DNA of 64,000 bases, from positions 67,075 to 131,074 of the forward strand of contig CAVVPU010000016.1 in assembly GCA_963750015.1 (NCBI GenBank), written 5' to 3'. The DNA is from CAVVNC01 sp963750015 (GTDB lineage: Bacteria; Desulfobacterota; Syntrophorhabdia; Syntrophorhabdales; WCHB1-27). Every line of letters starts with the position of its first letter. The first letter of the stretch is position 1. Of the stretch, positions 55,627 to 63,249 are shown in pieces. A program made the position numbers and the translations under genes. Under the pieces are notes generated by a model, which was given only the letters and a program-made list of their open reading frames with translations, did not search any database and had not been told where the DNA came from.

Positions 55627-56352
55627 TCAAAGTGTTTTGAGTCTCCATCCGCGGCCGTTGGCGACCGGTTTCGCTTTCGCGTCCTTCGGCATCTCTTCCG
55701 CCCGGGCAGGCTCGGGGTGCTCGGCAAAGTAGCGGGGGACGTCGGGCTTTTCATACTCGATCGTGACACCCCCGCCGCAATGGGGGCAGCCGATCGCGAA
55801 GGGAGGGACGGTTCCCGCAGGGACCTTGAGGACCCTGTCCTCTACGTAGCGGTTCCGCTGGTCCGTGACGCTCGCGGGTTCCGGCTTGATCCATTCCTCC
55901 CTCTTCTCGCTGAGCACATTCTTCAGGAGTTGCGGTTTTTCCACGAACCGGATGACCGTTTCTCCGTCCTTGGCGGCGGTCTGCACCGAGACGGTTCCGT
56001 AGTTGAACATCCTCCCGTAGATGGTCTGTTCCACGGTGATGTCGTTGATCTTGTCGAGGGTGTTCTCCTTGGAGTTGTTCGTCACGATGCCCCACTGATC
56101 GATGAGCCGGAAGTTCGTCACGATCCAGATGTTGGTTCTTCTGTCGAGATAGACGTAGAGGAGCCACAAGGCGGCAAAGATGAAGGCGAAGGGAGCGAAG
56201 GAGTCGAGGAAGGCGCGGAGCCCCATGAGTCTCGTGCGTACCACGTAGTAGACAAGGACAGCGGCCAGGGTGAGAACGGGCTTTACAAGGACAAGCCAGT
56301 GTTTCTTGACAACGAGAGCGACGGTTTCACCCGATTGGAGTTTCGATCGCAC
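55627..56352 (-). CDS. membrane protein with bacterial PH domain
   Basis: A 241-aa protein. Two hydrophobic segments (VLTLAAVLVYYVV and FAFIFAALWLLYVYLD) are followed by a bPH2/YdbS-like domain (IWIVTNFRLIDQWGIVTNNS, EQTIYGRMFNYGTVSV). The C-terminal extension has a possible zinc pair (IGCPHCGGG) and basic tail. Family members are inner-membrane proteins of uncertain role. It follows the HerA-like ATPase gene on the same strand. Confidence 0.75.
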   Translation of the reverse strand: MRSKLQSGETVALVVKKHWLVLVKPVLTLAAVLVYYVVRTRLMGLRAFLDSFAPFAFIFAALWLLYVYLDRRTNIWIVTNFRLIDQWGIVTNNSKENTLDKINDITVEQTIYGRMFNYGTVSVQTAAKDGETVIRFVEKPQLLKNVLSEKREEWIKPEPASVTDQRNRYVEDRVLKVPAGTVPPFAIGCPHCGGGVTIEYEKPDVPRYFAEHPEPARAEEMPKDAKAKPVANGRGWRLKTL

Positions 56353-56382
56353 GTATTCCTCCTGTGTTTGATTTGTAAGGGG

Positions 56383-56391
56383 ATACTACTT
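56383..56391 (-). promoter_or_regulatory. AAGTAGTAT box before the PH-domain gene
   Basis: Minus-strand GAAAGTAGTATCCCC, 30 nt upstream of the ATG at 56352, which has its own AGGAGGAAT site. Confidence 0.6.
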
Positions 56392-56428
56392 TCGAGGCGG
56401 GCACCATGCGCAGAAAGGCTCGTTCTTT

Positions 56429-57682
56429 TCAGTACCGTCTCACCAGATAGAACTCACCCCTGTTGAGCGGCCGTGTCGAGAACATGCAGTCCTTACGGGG
56501 CTCGACCTTCCTCAGGCGGCCTTCGTCTATTCCGAAGGTTTTGGCCACCGCCCGGTGCACGACGGGCTCGACGGCAAATACCATCTTGGTCGCCGTGTTG
56601 AGGAGGATGTCGTTGTTGAACTTCAGCGGGTTCTGCGTTGCGAGAATGAGGCCCAGGCCGAACTTTCGTCCCTCCTGGACGGTGCGGACGATCATGTGCT
56701 CGATCCGGGGAACTTCAAGAAAGAACGAGCATTCATCGATGACGATGTAGTGGCGGACGTGGCCGCGCTCGCCGGCCCGGGTGAATCGGTCGAGGAGCCT
56801 CTTGATCGTGTAGTAGGCTGCGAGCTTGCGTTGTTCGTCTTCGAGGTATTTCATGTTAAGGCGCACGTTCGTGAGGGGGGTTTCGTTCTTGACGAAGACG
56901 TCGGTGTTGTTGAGATTCTGGATCCTGTTCCGAAGACCGACGAGGCCTTTCGGGTCGCTGTAGGTGAGGAAGTCGGGATCGTGGAGGATGCCTTTTCGCA
57001 GGTACTCCTCATACAGACGGACGAGGGATGAAATGGTCTCGGCGATCCGCGCCTCCGCGTCGGGTGACGGGCTCTTTTCCAGTTTCTCGAGGGCCTTCTT
57101 CTTTCTGTAAAGCGCCTGCAGTTTATCGATCTCATGGTCAGCGGCGCCATTGCTTCCTCCTATCATGAGCTTCTTGTACTTGTAGCCGATGAACCTCTCC
57201 AAGTCCTTGAGATCGGGGTAGGTGTGCTGCGCCCACGATGGCGGATCGTCCTGCCTGATCTTGTTGGCCCCATAGAGGTCCATGATGACGTTGAAGAGCA
57301 TATTCACCTGCACCGGTCCCATTTTGTGGGTCCCCGCCAGTTCATTGAGCAGCTCAATGAAGTTACTCGCGTTGCTCTTCGGACCCGCATAGCGGGCGTC
57401 GGGGTTGACGGTGAGGGGGTTCACGCCGGAGGCCGAGCCGTACCCGAGACGGTACTCCCGGACAATGCTGTCAATGACACCAAGATCGCCATGGATGTCG
57501 ATCACCGTGAAGGAGATGCCCGAGGCGGAGAACGCCTCGATGATCTGCCTGATCGTGTAGGTCTTCCCTGTTCCCGTTGCCCCGGAAATGCACAGGTGCG
57601 GGTTCGGGCATCGGTCCGGCTGCCACGCTATGGGCGTTTCGCTGGTCGTTCCCACCTTGTACAGCACGTGTCGCTCTCCCAT
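56429..57682 (-). CDS. HerA/VirB4-like ATPase (DUF87 type)
   Basis: An intact 417-aa P-loop ATPase: Walker A in CISGATGTGKTYTIRQIIEA, then FTVIDIHGDLGVIDSI, and Walker B (RHYIVIDECSFFLEVPRIE) followed by LGLILATQNPLKFNNDIL (sensor-like). This pattern is shared by HerA, VirB4/VirD4-like and FtsK-HerA ATPases. It lacks the N-terminal HAS barrel and membrane segments. It could be a DNA-translocating or secretion-related motor, second to TraC and TraD in the window. Shares the promoter box type with its neighbours. Confidence 0.75.
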   Translation of the reverse strand: MGERHVLYKVGTTSETPIAWQPDRCPNPHLCISGATGTGKTYTIRQIIEAFSASGISFTVIDIHGDLGVIDSIVREYRLGYGSASGVNPLTVNPDARYAGPKSNASNFIELLNELAGTHKMGPVQVNMLFNVIMDLYGANKIRQDDPPSWAQHTYPDLKDLERFIGYKYKKLMIGGSNGAADHEIDKLQALYRKKKALEKLEKSPSPDAEARIAETISSLVRLYEEYLRKGILHDPDFLTYSDPKGLVGLRNRIQNLNNTDVFVKNETPLTNVRLNMKYLEDEQRKLAAYYTIKRLLDRFTRAGERGHVRHYIVIDECSFFLEVPRIEHMIVRTVQEGRKFGLGLILATQNPLKFNNDILLNTATKMVFAVEPVVHRAVAKTFGIDEGRLRKVEPRKDCMFSTRPLNRGEFYLVRRY

Positions 57683-57713
57683 GGAGACTCCTTTTTGCGC
57701 TGGGCTGCAAGGG

Positions 57714-57722
57714 TATTACTTT
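57714..57722 (-). promoter_or_regulatory. AAGTAATAC box of the HerA-like gene
   Basis: Minus-strand TAAAGTAATACCC, 31 nt before the ATG at 57682 with AAGGAGT between. Confidence 0.6.
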
Positions 57723-57779
57723 AAGGCAGGGAAAAATAGTTGACTGATGTATATATCGCGTTATGCGATAGGGACTATT

Positions 57780-57971
57780 ATGTCGGATCGAAAGAAATCG
57801 GGGGAGGGGCACAGCCTTCTGTTGAATCTGAGCCTCGAGGAAAAGGCCATTCTTGACGAAAAGGCGGAAGCACTGGGCCTCGACAGATCGGCGTTTCTCC
57901 GATTTCTCATCCGGACCGCGGATGTCTCCACCGTGACCACCGCGTTGAAAGTGTCCAAAAAGGGAGGATGA
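57780..57971 (+). CDS. RHH-type DNA-binding protein
   Basis: A 63-aa protein (start at ATG 57780; a longer ATG at 57747 exists). LLLNLSLEEKAILDEKAEAL and LDRSAFLRFLIRTA have the strand-helix-helix look of MobC/CopG-like regulators. Probably a regulator of this region or a mobilisation accessory. Confidence 0.6.
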   Translation: MSDRKKSGEGHSLLLNLSLEEKAILDEKAEALGLDRSAFLRFLIRTADVSTVTTALKVSKKGG

Positions 57972-58024
57972 GCGATGATCAAAGGATTCCTTGACATACC
58001 TACTGTCCAAGGTACGACGTCTCA

Positions 58025-58213
58025 GTGACAAACAAGATAGTGCGGAAATCAAGGGCTGTTATGATCGTGGATGGCGTTGAGATTATGGAGGCCATGGAAT
58101 ACGACGCCGACGACAACTCTGTTGGAACCGCCTATTACGTCCAGGAGGAAAGGTGCAGTACTCTTTACGACGCAACGAAAGTGGCGGCAAGAGTAGCTTC
58201 GGAGCCAAAATAG
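58025..58213 (+). CDS. 62-aa protein, unknown
   Basis: A short beta-rich protein starting at GTG (RAVMIVDGVEIMEAMEYDAD then SVGTAYYVQEERC). It directly adjoins the next gene (stop and start adjacent). No assignment. Confidence 0.4.
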   Translation: MTNKIVRKSRAVMIVDGVEIMEAMEYDADDNSVGTAYYVQEERCSTLYDATKVAARVASEPK

Positions 58214-58444
58214 ATGGCAGAGTCCGAGCACAAACAGCTTCCCCCCGTAGGCCCTCTTCTTTATGGCTTTCCGGCTCAGAACGAAACCATCAGACGGCTC
58301 GAACGGCAAGGTTGGGAATTCCTTCATTGGACGGACATTCCGAAGCAAGGCTTTGCGGTCATGCGGAACGAACGGGGCGAACCCCTTTTTGTCGATGACT
58401 ACGGCCTTTCGAGCCGGCAGCCGTTCAGTGGTTTTGAAACGTGA
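58214..58444 (+). CDS. 76-aa protein, unknown
   Basis: LYGFPAQNETIRRLERQGWE and LHWTDIPKQGFAVMRNERG suggest a small alpha/beta protein. It starts immediately after the stop of the 62-aa gene. Not recognised. Confidence 0.4.
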   Translation: MAESEHKQLPPVGPLLYGFPAQNETIRRLERQGWEFLHWTDIPKQGFAVMRNERGEPLFVDDYGLSSRQPFSGFET

Positions 58445-58481
58445 CAGACTCAAACGTAGGTCTATGAAGGGGCGCATAGCT

Positions 58482-58607
58482 ATGTTTGATGTTATGGTCC
58501 TGGCTGTGGTTGGGGTATTGACCCTCATCGGTTTCTGGAAGGGTCTGGTAAGACAGTTGTGGTGCGGCCCGTCCACCCGTCTGAGAAACAGCGCAACCAG
58601 GGTCTGA
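58482..58607 (+). pseudogene. CvpA-like N-terminal fragment
   Basis: MFDVMVLAVVGVLTLIGFWK then GLVRQL matches the CvpA family N-terminus (first membrane helix with D and GF-x-GLVRxL), but the protein ends after 41 residues instead of about 160, in sequence unlike CvpA. Probably a broken gene. Confidence 0.5.
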
Positions 58608-58917
58608 TGCTGGACCGTCATCACTTTGGCTCTTTGGCCAAGATTGGTGAGACTTCCGCAAGGGCCGACGTCATCCCCGAGCGGATCCGTCGCCAGATCA
58701 TGCCCGATCGCTTCGTCGCCTCATGAAGGGCGAGCAGATGGCCACGGACGTCGAGGTTCTCGCCTACATTATGCCCGCCTCCCTGGGCACACCCCTTCGA
58801 TCATGACTGGACGGAGAGATCTACCTGTACCTCGCGACGCAGGTCCGCGAGAAGGCAGGCAGGGCAACAAACTCAAGACTTATGCAAAGGGCTCCAAGCG
58901 TAAGTAATCACCCTTAC
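58608..58917. other. degenerate region before xis/int
   Basis: About 310 bp with short fragments in several frames (for example VIPERIRRQIMPDRFVAS) but no intact gene. It looks like remnants of an older gene. Just before the box at 58918 is a direct copy-like GTAAGTAATCACCCTTAC. Confidence 0.35.
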
Positions 58918-58926
58918 AAGTAATAT
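58918..58926 (+). promoter_or_regulatory. AAGTAATAT box of the excisionase/integrase operon
   Basis: Plus-strand CAAGTAATATTC ends seven bases before the ATG at 58934, without Shine-Dalgarno between. As a -10 element it would give a leaderless xis transcript. Confidence 0.65.
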
Positions 58927-58933
58927 TCTTTGT

Positions 58934-59149
58934 ATGGATAAGAATGACGTGACACCAAGGTGGCTGGACTTGAGACAGGCTTCGAAGTATGCCTCAATGC
59001 ATCGGCAAACATTGATGCGGTACGTGGAGGCTGGAGAAATCTACGGCACCTTGAAAGGTGGGAAGTGGTTCATTGATCGATGCAGCATTGATTCTTTTTT
59101 TGCGGAAGACAAAATTGAAGTGGCAAGGTGCATAAAGGGGATGATATAG
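58934..59149 (+). CDS. xis: excisionase/HTH_17-like DNA-binding protein
   Basis: A 71-aa protein of the MerR-like winged helix type: WLDLRQASKYASMHRQTLMR and YVEAGEIYGTLKGGKWFIDR, the standard HTH_17/excisionase pattern. It lies directly upstream of the tyrosine integrase, overlapping its possible GTG start, as is usual for Xis. Function inferred from position and fold. Confidence 0.7.
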   Translation: MDKNDVTPRWLDLRQASKYASMHRQTLMRYVEAGEIYGTLKGGKWFIDRCSIDSFFAEDKIEVARCIKGMI

Positions 59150-59157
59150 TGTTAGAC

Positions 59158-60276
59158 ATGAAGAAAGAGTACAAGCATCACCAATATCCCGAGATGAGGC
59201 AGGAAGAGGGGGGATACTGGTACATCTATTACGGCAGGCGTGCCAGGGTATCCCTAAAAACAAAGGACAAGAGAATCGCGACCCAGGTGTTTGCGGTAAA
59301 GAAGCAGGAACAACGTGATGAAAAGATCAGGGCTCTAACCCCACTGACAGAAAAACCATTTGCAGATTTTATAGAAGAATATACAAAATGGAGGGCTAAG
59401 GAAGAAAAGTCTGCGAAGACCGTGCGCATGGACAATCTTGCTCTTCGTCTCCTTCTCGAACATACCGGCAACAAACCCATGAACCTTATTTCTAATAAGG
59501 ATGTGGATGAATTCCACGGATGGATCATGCAGCCTCGGATGGTAAAAACCCCTACCGGAAAAGACAAGTTAATGAAAGGCTGCGCAAAGACATCGGTCAA
59601 CGTCTATATTAGGCACCTCAAGGTGGCGTTTCGACGTGCAATGAGATGGGGCTACATCACAAAAAATCCTTATTCCGAGGTAAGCCAATACACCGAGGAC
59701 GAGAAGGAAGTCCAGTTTCTGACGGAGAAGCAGATAACGGAGATTTTACTCCCGGCCTTTAAGCCACAGGACGAAGACTTCAAGTCCATGATCCTGGCAT
59801 ATCTCTATACCGGCGGTAGAGGGTCTGAGGTCTGCAATATGCACCGCAAGGACATAACGATAGATGAAGAGACCGACCGTCAGTTCATATTATTCCCTAA
59901 GACAAAAACGCACCGGGCCCGATTTGTACCGTTGTCGAAGGGCATGATCGAGATCCTGGAGCATCTACCTGAGAAAGGATTCTTGTTTCCCAGATGGCGT
60001 AACGTCGAGACCGTAAGCAAGAAGCTGAAACGCTATCTTCGGAAGGTAGGCCTTGGCCATATGTGGCTCCACGGGTTGCGTCACACCAATATCAGCCTAC
60101 TCACAATGAAAGGGGTTCCGGATGAGGCCATCATGCGAAATAGCGGCCAGACCCAGAAGAGCACCCTTAAGCGATACCAGCATCTATCCCCTGGATACCT
60201 TTTAGAGGTTGCCGACAAACTCCACTTCGAAGAGAAAAAGCAGTCTGTAGCGATAGTCCAAAAGAAGAAGAAATGA
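59158..60276 (+). CDS. int: tyrosine recombinase (integrase)
   Basis: A 372-aa phage-type integrase. An N-terminal arm-binding part (YWYIYYGRRARVSLKTKD) and SAM-like core-binding domain are followed by the catalytic domain with Arg (TGGRGSEVCNMHRKDI), a His-Leu-Arg-His box (WLHGLRHTNISLLTMKG) and the nucleophile Tyr in STLKRYQHLSPGYL. The box is HxxRH and all catalytic residues are present. A GTG at 59149 is an alternative start. The gene is intact and ends 49 bp before a tRNA-Thr 3' fragment, the presumed att site. Confidence 0.93.
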   Translation: MKKEYKHHQYPEMRQEEGGYWYIYYGRRARVSLKTKDKRIATQVFAVKKQEQRDEKIRALTPLTEKPFADFIEEYTKWRAKEEKSAKTVRMDNLALRLLLEHTGNKPMNLISNKDVDEFHGWIMQPRMVKTPTGKDKLMKGCAKTSVNVYIRHLKVAFRRAMRWGYITKNPYSEVSQYTEDEKEVQFLTEKQITEILLPAFKPQDEDFKSMILAYLYTGGRGSEVCNMHRKDITIDEETDRQFILFPKTKTHRARFVPLSKGMIEILEHLPEKGFLFPRWRNVETVSKKLKRYLRKVGLGHMWLHGLRHTNISLLTMKGVPDEAIMRNSGQTQKSTLKRYQHLSPGYLLEVADKLHFEEKKQSVAIVQKKKK

Positions 60277-60324
60277 CACAGAAATGTCACAACAGGATCG
60301 TAACTATTTTAAATAATTAGTAGT

Positions 60325-60376
60325 CGCAGCTGATTCGTAATCAGCAGGTCGGGGGTTCAAATCCCCCCGTCGGCTT
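60325..60376 (+). other. attachment site: 3' part of tRNA-Thr(CGT)
   Basis: The anticodon arm (GCTGA-TTCGTAA-TCAGC, anticodon CGT) and T-arm (GGGGGTTCAAATCCCCC) with the acceptor end GTCGGCT are present, while the 5' half (acceptor and D-arm) is absent. This is the classic crossover block used by integrases targeting tRNA genes. It could be attP of a circular form or one attachment end of an integrated one. Confidence 0.8.
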
Positions 60377-60436
60377 TATAAATAACAAGTACCTTTAGTA
60401 GTCATAGGTAACACATAGGTAACTTCTTAAGGAAAA

Positions 60437-60470
60437 ACCGGCTCATTGGACAAGATGAGCCGGTCGTTGT
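60437..60470 (+). terminator. hairpin terminator after the att site
   Basis: ACCGGCTCAT and ATGAGCCGGT form a 10-bp stem with an 8-nt loop, followed by CGTTGTTTT. It lies 60 bp beyond the tRNA-Thr fragment. Confidence 0.7.
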
Positions 60471-60537
60471 TTTGCGGTAATGAAGAGACGTTTCCAACCA
60501 GAGCAGAGGTTCTGAAAAACGCCGGTATCAATGCCTC

Positions 60538-60837
60538 TCACCTTACCCCATGATCGGCTTCTGTCGTAGAGTTGTAGCGGGGCAGACTCTCAAGCCAGGC
60601 GACTACATCGTCAAGCCGATATCTGATGCTGCGCCCCATGCGGATAAAGGGTGCTCCACGACCATAGAGCCGGTCCTGTTCGGCCGTGGACTCGGCTTTA
60701 CCTGTCAGCTCACAATACTCTTTCTGACGTAGAAGGGGCGGGTACTTCCTATAAAGTTCTTGGAAAAGTTCACTCTTCACGGTGTCTCTCCCCTGCTCGT
60801 ACTGTTGCTTCTTTGCTCTGCTCATTTCTTTACGCAC
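60538..60837 (-). CDS. HTH DNA-binding protein (AlpA/excisionase-like)
   Basis: A 99-aa protein with a helical basic N-terminus and LLRQKEYCELTGKAESTAEQ, PFIRMGRSIRYRLDDVVAWL, an HTH_17/AlpA-like DNA-binding fold. Start at 60837 or an internal ATG at 60825. The second such protein near the att site; it may be an excision or regulatory factor. Confidence 0.65.
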   Translation of the reverse strand: MRKEMSRAKKQQYEQGRDTVKSELFQELYRKYPPLLRQKEYCELTGKAESTAEQDRLYGRGAPFIRMGRSIRYRLDDVVAWLESLPRYNSTTEADHGVR

Positions 60838-60939
60838 TACTGCTGAATATTACCTTACTCCCCAGAAACGGCCTTTTGAAATGTCAACCACCACCGCACG
60901 TCGGTGACGTACATGCCAGCCGTCTTGTCCATCGTATCC

Positions 60940-61545
60940 TTTAAGATCTTGTCAAGACATCCTGGAAGGAGACGGGAGGCGCACGGTATTCGACATCCCT
61001 CCCGCCTGTCTTCGATGTGACCGAACACCGGCCGGAGAAAAAGATATGTCCGTGCGGCCAGGTGACGACGGCATCCTTCCCCGACGGCATTACTGTCCGG
61101 GTCCAGCACGGAACGGGCATTGGGAGCCGCGTGGGCATGGACGAGAAGACCATGCGTTCGCTCCAGAAGAAGCTCTTCGAGAAAAGGAAGCCAGCATCTC
61201 CGCCAGAGCGACGTCATCCACAACGACGCGACCGACGTAGCCATAGAAGGGAAGCGGAGATGGCTCCATATCATGTCGACTGAAGAGCTCACCCGCCACG
61301 CGGTCGATGAGACGAGAGGAGAGTGAGCCACCGACCGCATCGGGATATGCCCTTCTTTCACAGGAGGGCCATCCACGATGGGTGGAAACCGTACTTCCGG
61401 CCCGAGGACTGCGTTCACGGGTTATGCAACGCCGACCACGTAAGAGAACTCGTGTTTCTTTGGGCGAGTGGTCCTGCCGTGGTTCTGCCCCGTGCCACAA
61501 ACTTCCTTCCCGGTCTCTTGCTCTGAGCCTCATCGGCCACCGTCA
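60940..61545 (+). pseudogene. IS66-type transposase remnant
   Basis: VTEHRPEKKICPCGQVTTAS then FPDGITVRVQHGTG matches the zinc region of IS66 TnpC, and IHDGWKPYFRPEDCVHGLCN then ADHVRELVFL matches its catalytic-side block HDxWxxY...HALCNAHxLREL. The two blocks are in different frames with an apparent internal deletion, so the gene is dead. No terminal repeats were located. Confidence 0.75.
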
Positions 61546-61569
61546 ATGGTATAGAATCAATTCCCGACA

Positions 61570-61887
61570 TCATCCCACGGTAACAGAATCGATTTTCTGG
61601 ACCTTCCGCTCGCGCGCTTTCCGCATTTTCGCCTTTGTCTCTTCGGACACCTTCCTCACCTTCACAGCGCCGCCCTTCCGGTAGGGCATGAACACATGAA
61701 GCGGGCACCCTTCGACCTCGCAGTCCTTCCGACCATCCATGTAGAAGCCGGCGCACTGATAGCAATTGGCAAGGATGCTCTCCTTCATGGTGAGGGCCTC
61801 GCCTCTGAGGAAGCCTATCAATTCGCGCTTTCCTCGCGCCGTGCTCCCGTGCTTCTTGATCCATTCGATGCTCGTGGTCGTCATCAT
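61570..61887 (-). CDS. small phage-like zinc protein
   Basis: About 105 aa. LANCYQCAGFYMDGRKDCEV then EGCPLHVFMPYRKGG has the C-x2-C...C-x4-C pattern followed by PL-x-x-F-x-x-x-R typical of small phage/element zinc proteins of unknown function. A helical basic C-terminus follows. Upstream ATGs at 61887 and 61884 are the likely starts. Confidence 0.6.
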   Translation of the reverse strand: MMTTTSIEWIKKHGSTARGKRELIGFLRGEALTMKESILANCYQCAGFYMDGRKDCEVEGCPLHVFMPYRKGGAVKVRKVSEETKAKMRKARERKVQKIDSVTVG

Positions 61888-61996
61888 CCCCTCAGTCCTG
61901 ATAGGGCCATCAGGCGAGAATGCCTGGCAGCGCGGCGTCATGAACCGGAGAAACGGCGGTAACGCGGCTTCCCGCCTCGTCCCGCCGGCGTCATAC

Positions 61997-62218
61997 TCAC
62001 ACCTTCCCTCCGAAGTCCTCGTCGAAGGCCCCCTCAAGGGAGATGTCCCGACCCTCCGGTTTGTCCATTGGCAGTCCTTTGGTGAGACGATAGTGCTCCA
62101 GGGCTTCTCGGATGTACAGCCCCCGGATTGATTTCGGCATGCTTTCGAGCAGTTCGTAGAGCTCTCCCTGCTTCGTCTTGTGGATGTGCACCTTGTAGAT
62201 GACGAAGTCTTTTGCCAC
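61997..62218 (-). CDS. ParR-like adaptor of the ParM partition system
   Basis: A 73-aa protein with basic N-terminal strand-like VIYKVHIHKTKQGE and helices YELLESMPKSIRGLYIREAL, fitting a ribbon-helix-helix DNA binder, and an acidic tail. It is 11 bp downstream of the parM-like gene in the same direction, the usual parM-parR arrangement. The family assignment rests mainly on position. Confidence 0.55.
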   Translation of the reverse strand: MAKDFVIYKVHIHKTKQGELYELLESMPKSIRGLYIREALEHYRLTKGLPMDKPEGRDISLEGAFDEDFGGKV

Positions 62219-62229
62219 GGCCGCCCTCC

Positions 62230-63147
62230 CTACTTTCCGTTAATGCCGTAGTACCAGTACCCTATGGCATTCGCAAAGGCCGGCTCGCTCACGAGGAGGA
62301 GGCGATGCCCGCCTGATAGGTCTTTCATCACCGCGCCACCCCCTCCGATGATGCCCATGTCGACGTGAACCGGGAGCTTTTCGAGATAGCGGTCGATGAC
62401 GGAGCGGACCCGCCTCACGTACGCATCCATCTCTTCCTGGATGTCTATCTTGTAGAGGGTGCCGAGGTGGACGATCTGCCTGTCCCGAAGGATGTCGAGG
62501 GCCGCCCGGAAGCCAATGGAGAGCCGGTGTTCCCGATAGAAGGCCTTCACGATGCTGTCGAGCACGAACGATACGCCGATCTCCTGGCTCTCCGTGGCGC
62601 TCTCCACGTATTTTCCCTCCGCGAAGAGGACCATGTCCACGGTGTGGTGACCGATGTCGATCACGGGGACATTTTTTCGACGATCTTCCTGATGGTCCTT
62701 GATGTGCCGGAAGAATATACCCGCGCCCTGGGGGATGATCCTCACGTTTCCGCTGACCCGGTAGGGCTCCCCGTTTACCCTGATATCCGATGCCCTTATG
62801 GACTCGACGATCTTCCGGCTATACTCTTTCGAATACATTCCTGGAGGAACGCCCAGCACGATTTCCCCTTGAAGGAAGCCATTGTTCCGGAGGCAATGGC
62901 CCAGGACGGCGAGCCAGGCGTCGGACGTCACGAAGCCGGACTGGCGGGTGTCTATGGTGTTACCTTCCCTCTCCGCCTCTTTTCCCACAAGGAAACGGTG
63001 ACCGTTGACGATAACCGGGCTCGTCTCCGAAAACGTGGCTTCCTTCGCCATCATAGCGACCGCCGTGGGAAAGATGTGCCTGTTATCCGACCGGCACGTC
63101 TTCGTGAAGCCGTATCCGATGTCGATCCCTATACACTCAATCGCCAT
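62230..63147 (-). CDS. parM: ParM/Alp-like actin-family segregation ATPase
   Basis: A 305-aa actin-like protein: phosphate-1 loop CIGIDIGYGFTKTCRSDN, connect and phosphate-2 region NVPVIDIGHHTVDMVLFAEG, and adenosine-binding MGIIGGGGAVMKDLSGGH. It would form filaments that separate low-copy plasmids or elements. The start is ATG 63147 with GGAGGAACCC; a longer in-frame start at 63240 is less likely. Paired with a ParR-like protein downstream; the upstream 100 bp may hold a centromere. Confidence 0.85.
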   Translation of the reverse strand: MAIECIGIDIGYGFTKTCRSDNRHIFPTAVAMMAKEATFSETSPVIVNGHRFLVGKEAEREGNTIDTRQSGFVTSDAWLAVLGHCLRNNGFLQGEIVLGVPPGMYSKEYSRKIVESIRASDIRVNGEPYRVSGNVRIIPQGAGIFFRHIKDHQEDRRKNVPVIDIGHHTVDMVLFAEGKYVESATESQEIGVSFVLDSIVKAFYREHRLSIGFRAALDILRDRQIVHLGTLYKIDIQEEMDAYVRRVRSVIDRYLEKLPVHVDMGIIGGGGAVMKDLSGGHRLLLVSEPAFANAIGYWYYGINGK

Positions 63148-63232
63148 GGGGGTTCCTCCTTGTTCATGATCATCGAGGCCAAAGATACGTTCGCCGCCTC
63201 CAAAAGAAACGTCCCGGAGAAGACACGGGCAC

Positions 63233-63249
63233 TTATCCACATATTACTT
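63233..63249. promoter_or_regulatory. DnaA box overlapping AAGTAATAT box upstream of parM
   Basis: A perfect DnaA-type box TTATCCACA (plus strand, 63233-63241) abuts minus-strand GAAAGTAATATGTGG (63249-63241), 94 nt upstream of the parM ATG. DnaA binding could interfere with initiation there, linking partition expression to replication state; this is an inference. Confidence 0.45.
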
